A DNA stretch of 64,000 nucleotides from assembly GCA_036435485.1 (NCBI GenBank), contig CM071598.1:197139148-197203147 (forward strand), given 5' to 3'. Below, piece after piece: positions 49,001 to 61,649 of this stretch. The notes below the pieces were generated by a model that made no database searches, was not told the DNA's origin, and saw only the letters and a program-made list of their open reading frames with translations. The DNA comes from Saposhnikovia divaricata. Its lineage: Eukaryota > Streptophyta > Magnoliopsida > Apiales > Apiaceae. A program made the translations under genes and the position numbers. Position 1 is the stretch's first letter. Every line of letters starts with the position of its first letter.

Positions 49001-50673
49001 TGTCTGTGTTTAAACCCAAATACCAGGCTTTTATAGCAAATATTATCCAAGTTCCTGAACCTACTACTTATAAAGTAGCTTGTCAACATTCAGTTTGGTG
49101 TGAAGCAATGGCCCAAGAACTTGCAGCTCTTGAAGCAAATAAAACATGGTAGATTGTTCCTCTTCCACCTGGAAAGAAAGTGGTCAGTTGTAAGTGGGTT
49201 TATCGTGTTAAATTTCACCCAGATGGCACTGTTGAACGATATAAAGCCCGTTTAGTGGCACGTGGATTTACTCAAACAGAGGGTTTAGACTACTTTGAGA
49301 CATTTGCTCCGGTAGCAAAAATGTCAACAGTTCGTGTTTTGCTATCTTTAGCTGCTGTTAGCAAATGGTCTGTTACCCAGTTAGATGTTACAAATGCTTT
49401 TTTGTATGGTGAGTTACATGAGGAGGTCTACATGGCAATTCCACAGGGTTACATTTTACCAGCTGAATTTGCTACATATTCTTCTCGAACTCCTCTGGTA
49501 TGCAAGTTAATTAAGTCAATTTATGGCCTTCGTCAATCTCCAAGGGAGTGGTTTACAAAGTTTAAAACAGTGCTTCTTGGTTATGGATTTGAACAAGCCA
49601 GTTCAGATCATAGTCTATTCATCCATGCCACCTCTGTCAGTTTTATGGCAATTTTAGTTTATGTTGACGATATCCTTCTTGTTGGAAATTCTCTCCATGC
49701 TACCAGTCATCTCAAAGCTCACCTTGCTAGTCATTTTAAAATTAAAGACCTTGGAGCTGTGAAATATTTTTTAGGGATTGAAGCAGCTCGTTCTGATAAA
49801 GGTATCTATCTAAATCAACGAAAGTACACCTTAGATATTATTAAAGATGTTGGGTTTAAGGATGCTCGAATTGCTATCATTCCTATAGAGCAGAATCACA
49901 CATTACTCAGCAATACAACTTCACCTTTCTTGTTTAATCCAGCTCCCTATAGGCGTTTAGTTGGTCGATTGATTTATTTGACCATTACTCGTCCAGACTT
50001 ATCATATGCTGTCCATGTTTTATCTCAATTCCTCTCATCTCCTAGACAATGTCACTTGGATGCTGCATATCGTGTTGTTCGATATCTGAAACACACTGTT
50101 GGACAAGGATTGTTATTATCAGCCTCTAGTTCCTTGGCTCTTCGTGCCTATGCAGATGCCGACTGGGGATGGTGCCCTCTCACTCGACAGTCTCTTACTG
50201 GATACTGTGTTACTCTTGGACATTCTTTATTGTCCTGGAAATCTAAGAAACAACCAACCGTGTCTCGTTCCTCAGCCGAAGCTGAGTACAGAGCATTAGC
50301 TGATGTTTGCTGTGAGATCACTTGGCTGATTAATCTGTTTCATGAACTGGGTGTCTCTTCTTTAACCCATGTTACGTTATACTGTGATATTCGATCAGCC
50401 ATGTACATTGCTGCCAATCCCGTCTTTCACGAGCGAACAAAACATATTGAGATCGATTGCCATCTCGTTCGTGAAAAGCTGCAGAAAGGCTTGATCTCTA
50501 CTTCTTACATTGCCTCCAAGGATCAACCAGCTGATTTCCTAACTAAAGCCCTGCCTTCTCATGCTCTGGAGTATCAGCTGTCCAAGCTTGGAGTGATTAA
50601 TTTGTATGCAACTCCAAGCTTGAGGGGGGATGATATAAATATAGAAAGTCAACACAAAAATAAGTCAAGTTAG
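46070..50673 (+). pseudogene. Copia gag-pol polyprotein (Ale/Ivana-like), broken
   Basis: Gag opens with the family block 'YYLHPSDHPGLILLTITLTE', zinc knuckle CEVCNMSGHSRDKC, protease DSGAT, integrase HVDVWGP, RTDNGTEF and TPQQNGVVERKHK, RT with an intact YVDD (VYVDDILLVG), RNase H 'ADADWG' and SSAEAEYRAL. Breaks: TGA at 46310, a frameshift between about 47600 and 47620, and TAG at 49150 (the position of a conserved Gln in TWQIVPLP-type sequences). All catalytic motifs remain, so three small changes separate it from an open frame. The last codons run into the 3' LTR. Lineage is my best guess from the Gag start. Confidence 0.93.
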
Positions 50674-50871
50674 CCAAGTCATCACAGCATCTTCTCAGCA
50701 TCTTCTAGAAGGAATGTTTGTTGAAAGTTTGTTACATTATCTGTTATAAGAGCACGTAGTCTGTACCATTTTCATTCTCTCTGTCATTGTATTGAGTCTA
50801 TTGTACTCTTTCTTCTTTAATAAAATACAATGTTCTTCAATTAACTTGATGCTCCATTAATGGAGCTGTCA
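50631..50871 (+). repeat. 3' LTR of the second Copia element
   Basis: As the 5' LTR plus an 11-bp internal tandem duplication near 50690. Confidence 0.9.
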
Positions 50872-51103
50872 GAATTCTTTTAAGAAAAAACATTTGATCC
50901 ATCCATTATTTTTTGTATAATAATTGTTGTAATAAACTCTTTAACAATTTTTTCAAGAAAATTACATTTGCTTAACTCGAGGCAATGCAACAAACCTATC
51001 TTCTTAAAACATTTTAGCCAGGTTACAAATTTGGATATTCCAATATTTAATTTCTGGAATCACCCCGTATAAGAATGAGACTTGAGAGTGATCATGATGT
51101 TAT

Positions 51104-51622
51104 TTGGCCTGTTTGGCTATGATATGGACTTATTTTCGAGTAAAAATTTTAAATTTTAATAATTTATTTTTACGCAAGTATTTAATGTATGTTTAAGAAT
51201 TCATAAGTTGCAAAAAAAAAGTAAATTTTTTCAGAAAAAAATTAAAAATCCTTAATTTTATCTTAAAATAAGTTAATTTATTCTGAAAAATAAATTTTTC
51301 CCTAACACCCCATTAACAATTGACTAAACTTAATTATACAAGCATCAATTGACTAAACATAAGTATGCAAGCATGGGAATCCATGACCCTTGTAATGAAA
51401 CATGCGGCCCCCTGATTAAGTGCGTGTTTGGCAAAACTTTTTTTAAGGATTTAAGGACTTATTTTCGGGTAAAAATTTTATATTTTGATAATTTTTTATA
51501 CAAGTATTTAATGTATGTTTGAGATTCAATAAGTTTCAAAAATAAGTTGGAAAGTTAGGAATTTCTAATTTTGTCTTAAAATAAATTGACTTATTCTGAA
51601 AAAAAGTTTCCCCAAACAACCC
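51104..51622. repeat. Two copies of a MITE-like repeat also found at 38.9 kb
   Basis: 51104-51317 and 51420-51622 both start with TGTTTGGC, share 'GACTTATTTTCGRGTAAAAATTTT' and 'CAAGTATTTAATGTATGTTT', and end with CCCTAACACCCC or CCCCAAACAACCC. Weak terminal inverted repeats; TSD not clear. Confidence 0.6.
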
Positions 51623-51713
51623 TAAGTTACTTTGGTTGATGAATATTGCCGTACGTGTATACTTTGACCAGATTTTGAGTACTTAGCATTCAGATGCGGC
51701 CACACAAACGGTA

Positions 51714-51936
51714 CTATCCCAATCCATTACATATAAGATATTTGATTTTTTCATATAATTTTAGGTGTTTTAACATATATTAAAAATAATTATTTTTCAT
51801 TTTTTAATAAAAATATAATATTTTCATTTTTATTTAGAAAAGAAAAGTTTAAAAATATTAATTTTAATTATATAATCAAAACATCTAAAATTACGTGCAA
51901 AAAAATCAAATATCGTACATAATTGATTGGAGGGAG
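51714..51936. mobile_element. Stowaway-type MITE, 223 bp
   Basis: Starts CTATCCCAATCCATTACATA and ends with GTACATAATTGATTGGAGGGAG, largely its complement, with TA on each side. The inner part folds back on itself almost completely. Confidence 0.75.
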
Positions 51937-52314
51937 TACTACAGTATAATATAATGAAAGGTATATAATATACTAACTATACAGATGTATTATTACTTTT
52001 TTTTTTTGAAATAATATATAGCTACTTATTTTTTTTAGATTTAGAATGAAGAAGGTAAAGTGGAAATGTATCAAATATATATATCTTTCCCATCTTTTAG
52101 CTGCTGAATACACTGGAATTAACTAATTTGTATTCTTATGGGCCACGTCCGGCAATGTACAGAACTTCAGATGGTTTATCTTGGACCTTTATTATTATTG
52201 AAGTTCTTTAGGTATGCTCAAGAAGCATAATGTAACGCTCCTTGATAGTTTGGGCTTAGAGTTCATATGGTATTTAATCGGTTGGTCTTCTTTCGTTTGG
52301 GCTTAGAATAATCA

Positions 52315-52722
52315 TGTTGGACCATGAAGCCCAATGAAGCAAAGCCCAATGAAGCAATTCATATTTGGTTTATGGACTAGTTTAGAATGTATTAGGCCCA
52401 TTGATCATTATGTATTAAAGGGTTAACTTAGATTGTATTAGGCTCATTAAGCATCGAATGAAAAATAAGGCCTTGAAGCCCACAAATGTAAACTTAGTGG
52501 CTAAGTAAATTAGGTATTAGGGGACCCACAAGGGAACCCCTATAAATACCAATAAAACCCCATTTGTAAAGGGGTTGGCAATTTGAGAATTATGGAGTTG
52601 TACCTCCAAAAAGGAGAGAGATATTTCTTAATAAAAACACATTTCAGCTCATTCTAGGCTTCTTCTCTATTATCATTGATATTAATATTATTATTAGTAT
52701 AAGATTAATTAACTCTCTATCA
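52315..52722 (+). repeat. 5' LTR of the Tat Gypsy element
   Basis: TATA-like CTATAAATACC at about 52540 and a following leader; three 'GAAGCCCAATGAAGCAA' motifs near the start. Confidence 0.9.
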
Positions 52723-52767
52723 TTTGGCGTTAGAAGGAGCTCTTTAATTTGAAGATTCCAACCAAAA

Positions 52768-55700
52768 ATGGAGACGAATGAACCGGAGATCGAACAAGTC
52801 GGTTCAAAAATGGAGATGTTCACGGCCTCTCGACCTGGAGACCGGATGGCACCTCCTCCCTTGAAACCGAGACAGTTATTTCCGGCTACCAAAGATGATG
52901 CAGATGGATCCCTGTGACCCATCGAATCAGAATACTTAGACACGAGACGAAAAGCACAACCTGATACTCGCACGAGGGTCACCACAGGGAAAAAGGTGTT
53001 AACAAGTGACATGCGTTTGCACCTGCAAAAAATTCAAGGAGGAAAAGAGCCCGTTGTCGACGCTGAAGATTGTCCCCAAGATTCAGATGAAGAACTGTTT
53101 AATCTTGAACAACAGAAACGAGCCCTGGAGGAAAAATTAAGGAGACACCGACGAGCTCGTCAGTTGAAAAAAGGTCTGAGAAGCACGACCTTAGCCCACG
53201 ACGAAAATGTCAATGTCGAGAACGAATTCCAAGGAAATGACTACGATGAATTTGCGCACGAGGAATCAACTGAATCGATTTACTCACGACCTATTACTCG
53301 CAGAGGACGACCAGCGCCATCCGCGAGCCATTCATCTTGGAGAAGCGATTCTAATGAGTCAGTCAGACCTGAGGATATTGCGGATATCCGAAGCGATATC
53401 GCCATGTTCAGAGAGTTCATCCAAAATCAACCCGGACAAATCACATCCACAGAGACCCCATTATCGAGAGATATTGAAATAGCGCGTATTGATAGGACAT
53501 TAAAAACGCCCTCCTTGGACCATTTTGATGGCACGTCAGACCCTAGCGGTTTTTTGAACACATTTGATGGCCGTATGGCCTTTTTTGGACACTCGGAAGT
53601 AGCAAGGTGTCAGTTCTTTTCTACATGCTTACAAGGAACAGCTTTAAGATGGTATAATAGCCTTCCGCCTCATTCCATAGATTCTTGGCAATCTCTAAAG
53701 ACAAAGTTCCAAACTAGATTCTCCAGTAATTACAAGGGAGGAAAGATAACTGCCTCACTGATGACAGTTCGGCAACGTTCCAACGAATCTCTGAGAGATT
53801 TCTTAGTTCAATTTCGAAATGAAATTTCTGACATTCCTAACTTGGTAGAAGAATTGGCCATAAACTATTTGGCCGCAGGAATTGATAAACATCGCCACGC
53901 TAATTTGCTAGAAGAATTCTTTGAAAAGAATCCTCGAACTCTCCAATCAGCCTTCCATGTTGTCGAACATCGAATGAACTTACAAGAGGCGGTAGGAAGC
54001 CTCCAATCAACTCGGAGAGCGTTCAGAAAAGAACGAAGTAGAAGCCCTCGGCGTTCGCCAAAAACAGATTATAAACGAAGGTATGCGTCATATTCGAAGC
54101 CAAGTGACGCTCGTAGTCCCCGAAAACCACGACCTGATAGATGGGACAATCAGGATAAATCGTGGAAACCAAGAGAAAAACAAGAAAAAGAATTCACGAA
54201 ACTCACAGTCGACAAGGCCACCATCTTGGCCATTTTGAGGTCAGAACCCGATTACCGACCACTAAGGCCGATGAAACCGGGACGACCTCCAAGCTCTCGT
54301 TATTGCGAATATCACGAGGACACAGGTCATACGACAGACCAATGCTACCAACTGAGCAATCTCATTAAGTCCAAAATAAAAAGAGGACAGTTGACTCACT
54401 ACATTGATCACGATGCAGTAAGACAAAATGACCGATCCCACGATCAAGATCGAGTCATTGACGTCATAGCCGGGGGACTCGCCGCTGGAGGCACATCGAA
54501 CAATTCTAAAAAGCTTTACGCTAGAGAAGTATTCCACGTTAATCCCGGGGCACCAAAATGTCCTCGGCCCAATCCCACTCCAATTATCTCATTTTCTGAT
54601 GAAGACTATCCCTCAGGATTGATCGAATCTCACCAAGATGCTCTCGTAATTACAGTCGAAATCAGCACGAACACTGTAAAAAAGATCTTGGTCGACAATG
54701 GCAGCTCCGTTGATATACTGTATCACCATGCTTTCGCAAGAATGGGCTGAGGAGATAGAAAACTTGAAAATATGAATATGCCTTTATATGGCTTCACCGG
54801 AAACGAGGTCAAGGTCGTGGGCACCATCGACCTCCCCGTTCTCTTTGGATCTCTCCCATGCCAAACCTGGCAGGTTGTAAAGTTTCATGTCGTAAATGCG
54901 AGCTCAAGCTACAATGCCATTCTCGGCAGGACTACGTTAACGGCCCTGAAAGCCATTACCTCCATCCCTCATCTCAAAATGAAATTCACCACTGAATTTG
55001 GAGTAGGAGAGGTTGTGGGCGACCAGAACGCAGCTCGTCAATGCTACCTATCCACAATACTCCCTAAGTCAAAGGGTGTCGATGATGCCCTCCATCAATC
55101 AAGTCATTGAAATAGACCCTTGCACAACCATGGAATCCATAGCAGAACACGATTGTGTTTCCCTGGAAGAAACCATTGAAATTGAAGTAGAAGAGGGTAA
55201 TCCCGACAAAACAACTAAAATTGGAAAACATCTTGAGGGCGATCTCCGCCAACAAATCATCAGCTTAATTCGGAAGTATGCGGACATCTTCGCATGGGAT
55301 CCAAGGGACATGCCTGGGATACCCGAAACTGTAGCCCGACACTTACTTCATGATAAACCAAGAGCACGCACAGTGAAGTAAAAGAAACGGGTATTTTCAG
55401 AAGAAAAAACCAAGGCAATCGACGCCGAAATCGATAGGCTCCTCGAGGCTGGGTTCATCGAGCCCGTACAGTTTCCAGAATGGATCGCCAATGCCGTGTT
55501 GGTTAAAAAAAGTAATGGAAAATGGAGAATGTGCATCGACTATTCGGACCTCAATCGAGCATGTCCTAAAGACTTTTATCCATTACCAAACATTGACCAA
55601 CTAATTGATTCCACTGCTGGCCATGAGCTCCTATCGTTTATGGATGCCTTCTCGGGATACAACCAGATAAAAATGGACAGTCAAGATTGGGAAAAAACGG

Positions 55701-58392
55701 CTTTCATCACCCATAGAGGAGTCTTTGCATTTAAAAACATGCCTTTTGGCCTCATCAGCGCAGGCGCGACCTTCCAACAGATGATGGACAAAATTTTCGC
55801 TCCGCAAATCGGGCGAAATCTCCAGGTTTATGTTGACGATGTTATTGTAAAATCAAAAAGGTCCATAGACCATGTAGAAGATTTAAGGAAAACCTTTGCC
55901 AATGTGCGACGCCATAATATGCGATTGAATCCAGCCAAATGCTCTTTTGGAATGACCTCTGGAAAGTTCTTGGGATTTCTCTTAACTCAAAGAGGAATCG
56001 AGGCCGATCCTGGCCAAATTAAAGCAATCATGGATTTGCGAGATCCAACAACACTGAAGGAGGTACAAACATTGACAGGTTGCATTGCAGCCCTTCGGAG
56101 ATTTATTCCGCAATCATCAAAACGGTGCACTCCCTTCTTCGAGGCTATCAAAAACGCCTCAAAACAATCGAAGATAAACTGGACAGAAGAGTGTGAGAAA
56201 GGACTAAAAGATTTAAAGCAGTTCTTAAGTTCACCACCGATCCTTACCCAGGCTCGACCTCAAGAACCTCTCAGAATATACCTGTCCGCATGCGACACCA
56301 CGGTAGCCACTGTGCTGGTCAAACCTTCTTCTGAGAATGAAAAGCCTGTATACTACATTAGCCACACCTTGCGCAACGCCGAGACCAGATACCCACAAGT
56401 GGAGAAACTGGTATATGCCCTTGTGATCGCTAGTCGAAAACTCAGGCATTATTTTCAAGGACGAGAGATCCAAGTAATGACAAATCAACCGATGAAGCGG
56501 ATCCTTCACAAACCTGACATGACTGGCAGGCTGGTCGCATGGACAATCGAACTCAGTCAATTTTATATCGAGTACAAACCTCGAACGGCAATGAAATCCC
56601 AAGCTCTTTCAGACTTTGTCGTCGAATGCCAATTCGACAATCATGATCCTCTGTATCTTGATGTCGACAAGAACCATTCAAGACCATGGACTCTCTACGT
56701 TGACAGCTCATCCACCGTAAAAAGGAGCGGGGCAGGCATCATACTCATCAGTCCCGAGGGATTCAAAGTTCAACAAGCCAGCATCTTCACTTTTCAAGCA
56801 ACAAACAATGAAGCCGAGTAAGAGGCGCTAGTCGCTGGATTAAGCCTCGCTCTTGGCCTCGAGGCCAACATCATAGACATCTTTAACGATTCTCAACTGG
56901 TGGTTAAGCAAATTTTGGGAGAATTCAAAACTCACAACGATAGGATGGCACTCTATCTACAAAAAGCCCAAACTCTTCTGAGTAGGTTTGTGTCGTGGAA
57001 AATCACAAACATCGACAGAACCGAAAATCAATGGGCAGACGCCCTGTCCAAGCTTGCATCCTCATCGATACCCACTAGTGGAGAACCGGTGTACGTCGAA
57101 AAGCTCATGGCTCCAACTGTAGGTTTCAATACAGTGAATACCATCTCGGCAAAATCCGACTGGAGGACTCCATTCCTGGCCTATATATCTGAAAATCAAC
57201 TGCCCGAGAACAAAAACGAAGCCGGATCAATAATGTTCAAAGCAAGAAATTACTGTGTCATAGGCTCAAAATTATATAGACAAGCACTAACGGAACCCCT
57301 TCTTCGTTGCCTCGGTCCCGAGGAGGCATATTTAGCAATCACCGAACTTCACATGGGAATATGCGAAGAACACCTCGGAGGAAAAAATTTGGCACATAAG
57401 ATCTTAAGACAAGGACTTTATTGGCCTACGATCCGTAAGGATTGCGAAGAATATGTTAAAAAATGCTCATCTTGCCAATCATACAGTCCCGTTTGCCATA
57501 GACCCTCGCAACTCATGTCTCCGATATTAAGCCCATTCCCCTTCTTCCAGTGGGGTATCAACATCGTGGGACCACTTCCAAAGACGAAACGACAACTCCA
57601 ATATATTGTGGTCGCAGTCGACTACGCGACGAAATGGATAGAGGCAAAACCTCTCGCGAGAATTCGAGAGAAAGAGATGATTGAATTCTTCATGGAATTT
57701 ATTGTGTTCCGGTTCGGTATACCCCGATCTGTCGTTACCGACAATGGAACTCAATTTGTTGGCGAAGATTTGAAGCAATGCTGAAGGAATTAAAGATACA
57801 ACATCTCAAAATATCAGTGGCATATCCGCAGGCCAATGGCCTAGTCGAAGTATCTAACAGAACCTTACTCCAGGGTCTCAAGAAAAGGATTCAAGATTGC
57901 CCCCGCTGCTGGGTGGATGAGCTCCCCAACGTCCTGTGGTCATATAGGACAACCCCAAGAACTGCGACGGGGGAAACACCCTTCCGTCTCACGTACGATA
58001 CTCATGCTGTCATCCCAGTTGAGGTATCTCTCAACTCCCCACGAATCGAGAATTTTGAAGCAGCCAGCTCGTTAGAAGGACTGAAATTGGATAATGATCT
58101 CCTGGAAGAGACTAGAAACGAGGCAACAGAATCAATAATTGATTATCAAGCCAAGGTAGCAAAGTACTACAACAAGGGCACGAAGCCGAGGGAGTTTCAA
58201 GTCAATGACCTTGTCCTACGAGAATCGGCCTCATCCCAGCCAGCTGTCTTAGGAAAGTTCAAAGCTCCATGGGAAGGTCCGTACAAAATCCTGAAAGTGA
58301 TCCGGCCTGGAACTTACGAGCTAGCACAGCTCAATGGCGAGGTGGTCAAGAATGCCTGGAACGGCATACATTTGAAAAAAAATTATCAATAA
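52768..58392 (+). pseudogene. Gypsy gag-pol polyprotein (Tat lineage), broken
   Basis: Start ATG at 52768, 45 bases after the LTR. Gag core at about 53500-53990 (LDHFDGTSDP to the RMNLQEAVGS region), CCHC-like knuckle CEYHEDTGHTTDQC, protease VDNGSSVDIL, RT with CIDYSDLN and YVDDV intact, first RNase H, then a second archaeal-type RNase H (LYVDSSSTVKRSGAGI, NDSQLVV), integrase zinc finger and core with VDYATKW, TDNGTQF and a Glu in the ANGLVEVSNR block. Breaks: TGA at 52915, TGA at 54748, frameshift near 55075, TAA at 55379 (QKKRVF-type Gln), TAA at 56819 (NEAEYEAL-type Tyr) and a one-base loss near 57766. The polyprotein ends normally with TAA at 58390. Confidence 0.93.
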
Positions 58393-59140
58393 TTATGTTC
58401 TATCTTAACAAAGAATTGCTACCTTCTGTTAATTCCTGTTAATTATCAAGGTGAAAAGGGGCTAATATGAGGTCCCCACCTTAACTTTCATAACTTATTA
58501 AATAAAAGTTTGTATCTGTCTGCGATTTTTCATTCGATAAGATATTCAGCAAAACTCGCTAATGACGAAACAATTCTTTTTACCAACCATCACAAAAACG
58601 ATCAAGTTCAAATTTCGAACTCCAACTTCCCATTGTTATGAATAAACATCATCATTTAAAATCGCAAAATATCGGCCTTGTCAAACAGAAAAAAAAACAT
58701 TCGAATATATCTTCGCATTACTCAAAAGACGAACCAGGAGGGTAAGGATGCACATTCTATTTTTAGAAAGCAAGGCAATTGTCATTCCCCATTTCGTATC
58801 CAAATAATTCAACTCACCAAGCATACAAAATTATTCAACTTGGGTTGATAGCGTCACTTATAAAAGCTTATCAAACATACGACAACGACAAAGTAATATC
58901 AAAATTTTAGAAGCATAATAACCCTAAAACTTAAACACCAAAAATAAGATACTACAACCAGAGGCAGACATTAAACCATACAGGCTGACTCGACAAAATA
59001 AAACCAATATAAATTAGAGCTCACCCACGAGCTTAAAACATGTCTAGTTCAAGATAACCAAATATGTAGCAGATCCATCAAGTTCGACATAATTAACTGA
59101 AGGTAAGAACGTTACATAATCCACGAGGCATCCCTCGCCT
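58393..59140. other. Spacer between pol and the antisense gene
   Basis: AT-rich, without ORFs. A 'GGTGAAAAGGGGCTAATATGAGG' segment follows pol (58450), possibly part of an internal purine tract. If the antisense gene is transcribed, its 3' UTR lies here. Confidence 0.4.
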
Positions 59141-61356
59141 TCAAGCTATGGCCTCCGGAACACCATCCTTGGTCTCAGTAAGGGTTCGTGACAAATCAAC
59201 ACAGTAATCATCCAAAGAATGCCCGGTCAAGTCCACTCCCGCCTTCTCTAGTCGTTCATAACATCCTTGATAGCCCGACGCCGTAGCATTTGCTGACTCT
59301 TTAGCAGCTTTTTCAATCTCGACCTTCAAAGTGGCTACTTCGGCTCGCAATCCATCACATTCCCCTCGTAACTTAAGTACCTCGTTATCGAGAGTAGAGA
59401 TCTTCCCCTTATCCAGCTCCATGACAGCCCTCATCGAAACGAGATCGCCCTCGCAAACCTTCTTACCATCCCTCAATTCCTGACATTCATTTCTCAAATT
59501 CTCAGTATCAGATAACAATGCCTTTTCCCGACCCTCAGCTTCGATGGCTCGCAAAAGTGCCGCCCTCGCCTTCTCCCTCGCCACATCTAATTCACGGGCG
59601 GTATTCATGCGTTACTAATGGTCGACATCAGCCCGATAATCTTTAACGATGTGAGCCAAGTCAGCAAGGAGCTACAGAATGTACATAATTAATTAGGTTA
59701 TTGTCATCACATAATACATATAAATATACTTGTATATATATGTATATATTTCAAAAATACCCATCCACCGCGAGCAAGACATCGATCTGCTATCTCATCC
59801 CGAGATTTGTCAACATACGAACCCTTATCCTGAGGAAGATCAAATGCTTGAAAGACCTGAGTAGGGAAACGCGAACCAGCTGTCCAACGTTCGTTCGGAT
59901 AAATTTCAATCTGTAATGGCTTGTCTGAAGAACATTCCTGAAAGATGGGAGGCAGGGTTTCCTTATTGATTCCAGTAAAGGTCAAAGACTTACCAGCCCC
60001 ACAATGAGAGGGCTCGCCAACCCTCCTCGAAGAACTGCGTTTCAAGGCCTCTTCTTCGTCCCCCCCTCGAGGTCTCTTACCAGACTGTTCACGAACTTCC
60101 CCCTCAGTACCATCGGTGGCTACAGCATCATCACTAACAATTTTCTCAACAACGACAGAATCGTTAATCTTTGAGGCCCCCTTCACCTGCGAGGATCGAG
60201 TACCCCTTTTCGCCAGAACCAACATGGCCTTATGCATATCTTCTGAAATTCTGCTGTCTAAAACTTCCTTCAGAGATTCTCCAGCAACTACAATAGAGAG
60301 AGAGGGGAAGAAAGAAGAAAAATTTAGTTAGTTAAATAAAAATAGAGCATAATAGATCGCACTAGCACAATGGATATACAAGGGTCAAATAAAAGAGAAC
60401 GATCGCGAGCCCTTACGATTATGATCCTCTAAGAACTTATGATCCTTCAACATTAAATGGGTATGTAAGGGCCCAGTACCCTGAAACCTGTTCAGAAACT
60501 CCTCATCGTATTTCACCATATTGGTAAGATAATCAATGGTTTCCTTTAGGACCTGCTGACAAGGAGGCACAAGTCCCAAGTTCGGCCCGAGGTAATACAA
60601 CCACTTACCATACCATCCAGAATTTGATGACCTAACGTCTACAATCTTCGATCTCCCACTTAATTTGTCAAAATAAACTTGCCCTCTAGAATATGTTATC
60701 CCAAAAATTGAGAAAAACAAATGGATAGAAGGAACATACCCCAATTCGGCACAACGAGCGATGAACCCACTCACCTGAGCCACGGAATTGGGTGTCAACT
60801 GCGAAACCCCACAACCTAGTGCCTCGAAGATCGCTAAGTGGAAAGGGTGCATAGGTAAACGTAACCCTAATTTGAAATGAATCATGGGTATCCCTTGCAT
60901 ACCAAATTTGGGCATCATCCATATCCGATCCTTAGCCAAGGGAACTTTACACCTATAATTATTTCCCAAATCAACCCAAGCCCCTATGTCAACATTCACA
61001 GGACGATCAACAAAAATACTAGCATAATTCAAATTCGGTCTATCTCGAAACTCCACCAAGCCCGCAGCCAAAGCATCGGGCACGAACTTCTTTTGCTTAG
61101 CCACGGTTTGAGGACTCAAAGGAGGAGAAACACGAGACTCTGTTTGAGCATTATCTTTCTCATTCAGAAAGTCGAAACTATGATCAGACAGCACCTCGGG
61201 GATCTCTAGATGATCTAGATTAACAGAACTCTCCAAACTCTCTTCTTTTAAAGGCATCCTCCATAAGTTTATATCACTGGGTGTACGCGAAGATGAAGAA
61301 GAAAAAGACATCTCCCTCATGACCAGGAAGACTACAGAATATACGTTGTGAATCAA
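59141..61356 (-). pseudogene. Antisense gene of the Gypsy element (3 exons), two stops
   Basis: Exons on the minus strand: 61356-60417, 60287-59761 and 59671-59141. Introns start GTAAGG and GTATTT and end TAG; joined, the frame is kept (940, 527 and 531 nt), about 665 residues. Exon 1 encodes a globular domain (ADLGNNYRCK-like 'WVDLGNNYRCKVPL', 'LRLPMHPFHLAIFEALGC', 'QLTPNSVAQVSGFI') that I recognise as the plant 'putative gypsy type transposon' domain (Transposase_28). Exon 2 is basic and Ser-rich (KRPRGG) and may hold a nuclear signal. Exon 3 is a long coiled coil. Exon 3 contains TAG TAA back to back (59617-59612) where two Gln codons would fit. A start at 61320 or 61311 is equally possible. 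Function unknown; it is the extra antisense ORF reported for some Tat elements. Confidence 0.8.
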
Positions 61357-61649
61357 AAATTAAGAATGAAAAGTTACAATAAAGGTAAGAACGGGTGAAG
61401 GCAGAAGACGCAGGATATGGATATAAACCTCTTCAGAGAAAAACCTCTCCGTGCCTCGAAAATACAAAACGAAAAAAATGAAGCGTCACAGCAGGAAAGA
61501 GTATTTAAAAAAAAAAAGGGGATCGAAATTAACCCCAAATCACCTTCCCCTCTTTTACCTATTTATTACTTATCTTTTATTTAATTTTGTCTTTTAACAG
61601 GTATCGAAAAAAGGGATCTAAAGATACCCTCTTCACTAGGGGGGACAAA

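Larger units (their letters stand above)
45743..50871 (+). mobile_element. Ty1/Copia retrotransposon, structurally complete
   Basis: LTRs 45743-45972 (230 bp) and 50631-50871 (241 bp), TGATATAAAT...GAGCTGTCA. GAATT duplication at 45738-45742 and 50872-50876. Primer site TGGTATCAGAGC directly after the 5' LTR (45973), an exact match to the 3' end of initiator tRNA-Met; polypurine tract GAGGGGGGA before the 3' LTR. The LTRs differ by about two substitutions and an 11-bp tandem duplication (CAGCATCTTCT) in the 3' copy, so insertion was recent. The coding region is nevertheless broken. Confidence 0.96.
50877..52309. other. Intergenic, with MITE copies
   Basis: No gene. Two copies of the small 'TGTTTGGC' repeat (about 51104-51317 and 51420-51622) and one Stowaway, listed separately. 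The rest is AT-rich without structure. Confidence 0.5.

Noticed and set aside
46070..50673. Functional Copia polyprotein
   Set aside because: Despite intact catalytic motifs and nearly identical LTRs, the frame has two stops and a frameshift.
60877..61209. 110-codon plus-strand ORF in the Gypsy 3' region
   Set aside because: It is the reverse of the better supported antisense exon, which has domain similarity and splice sites.
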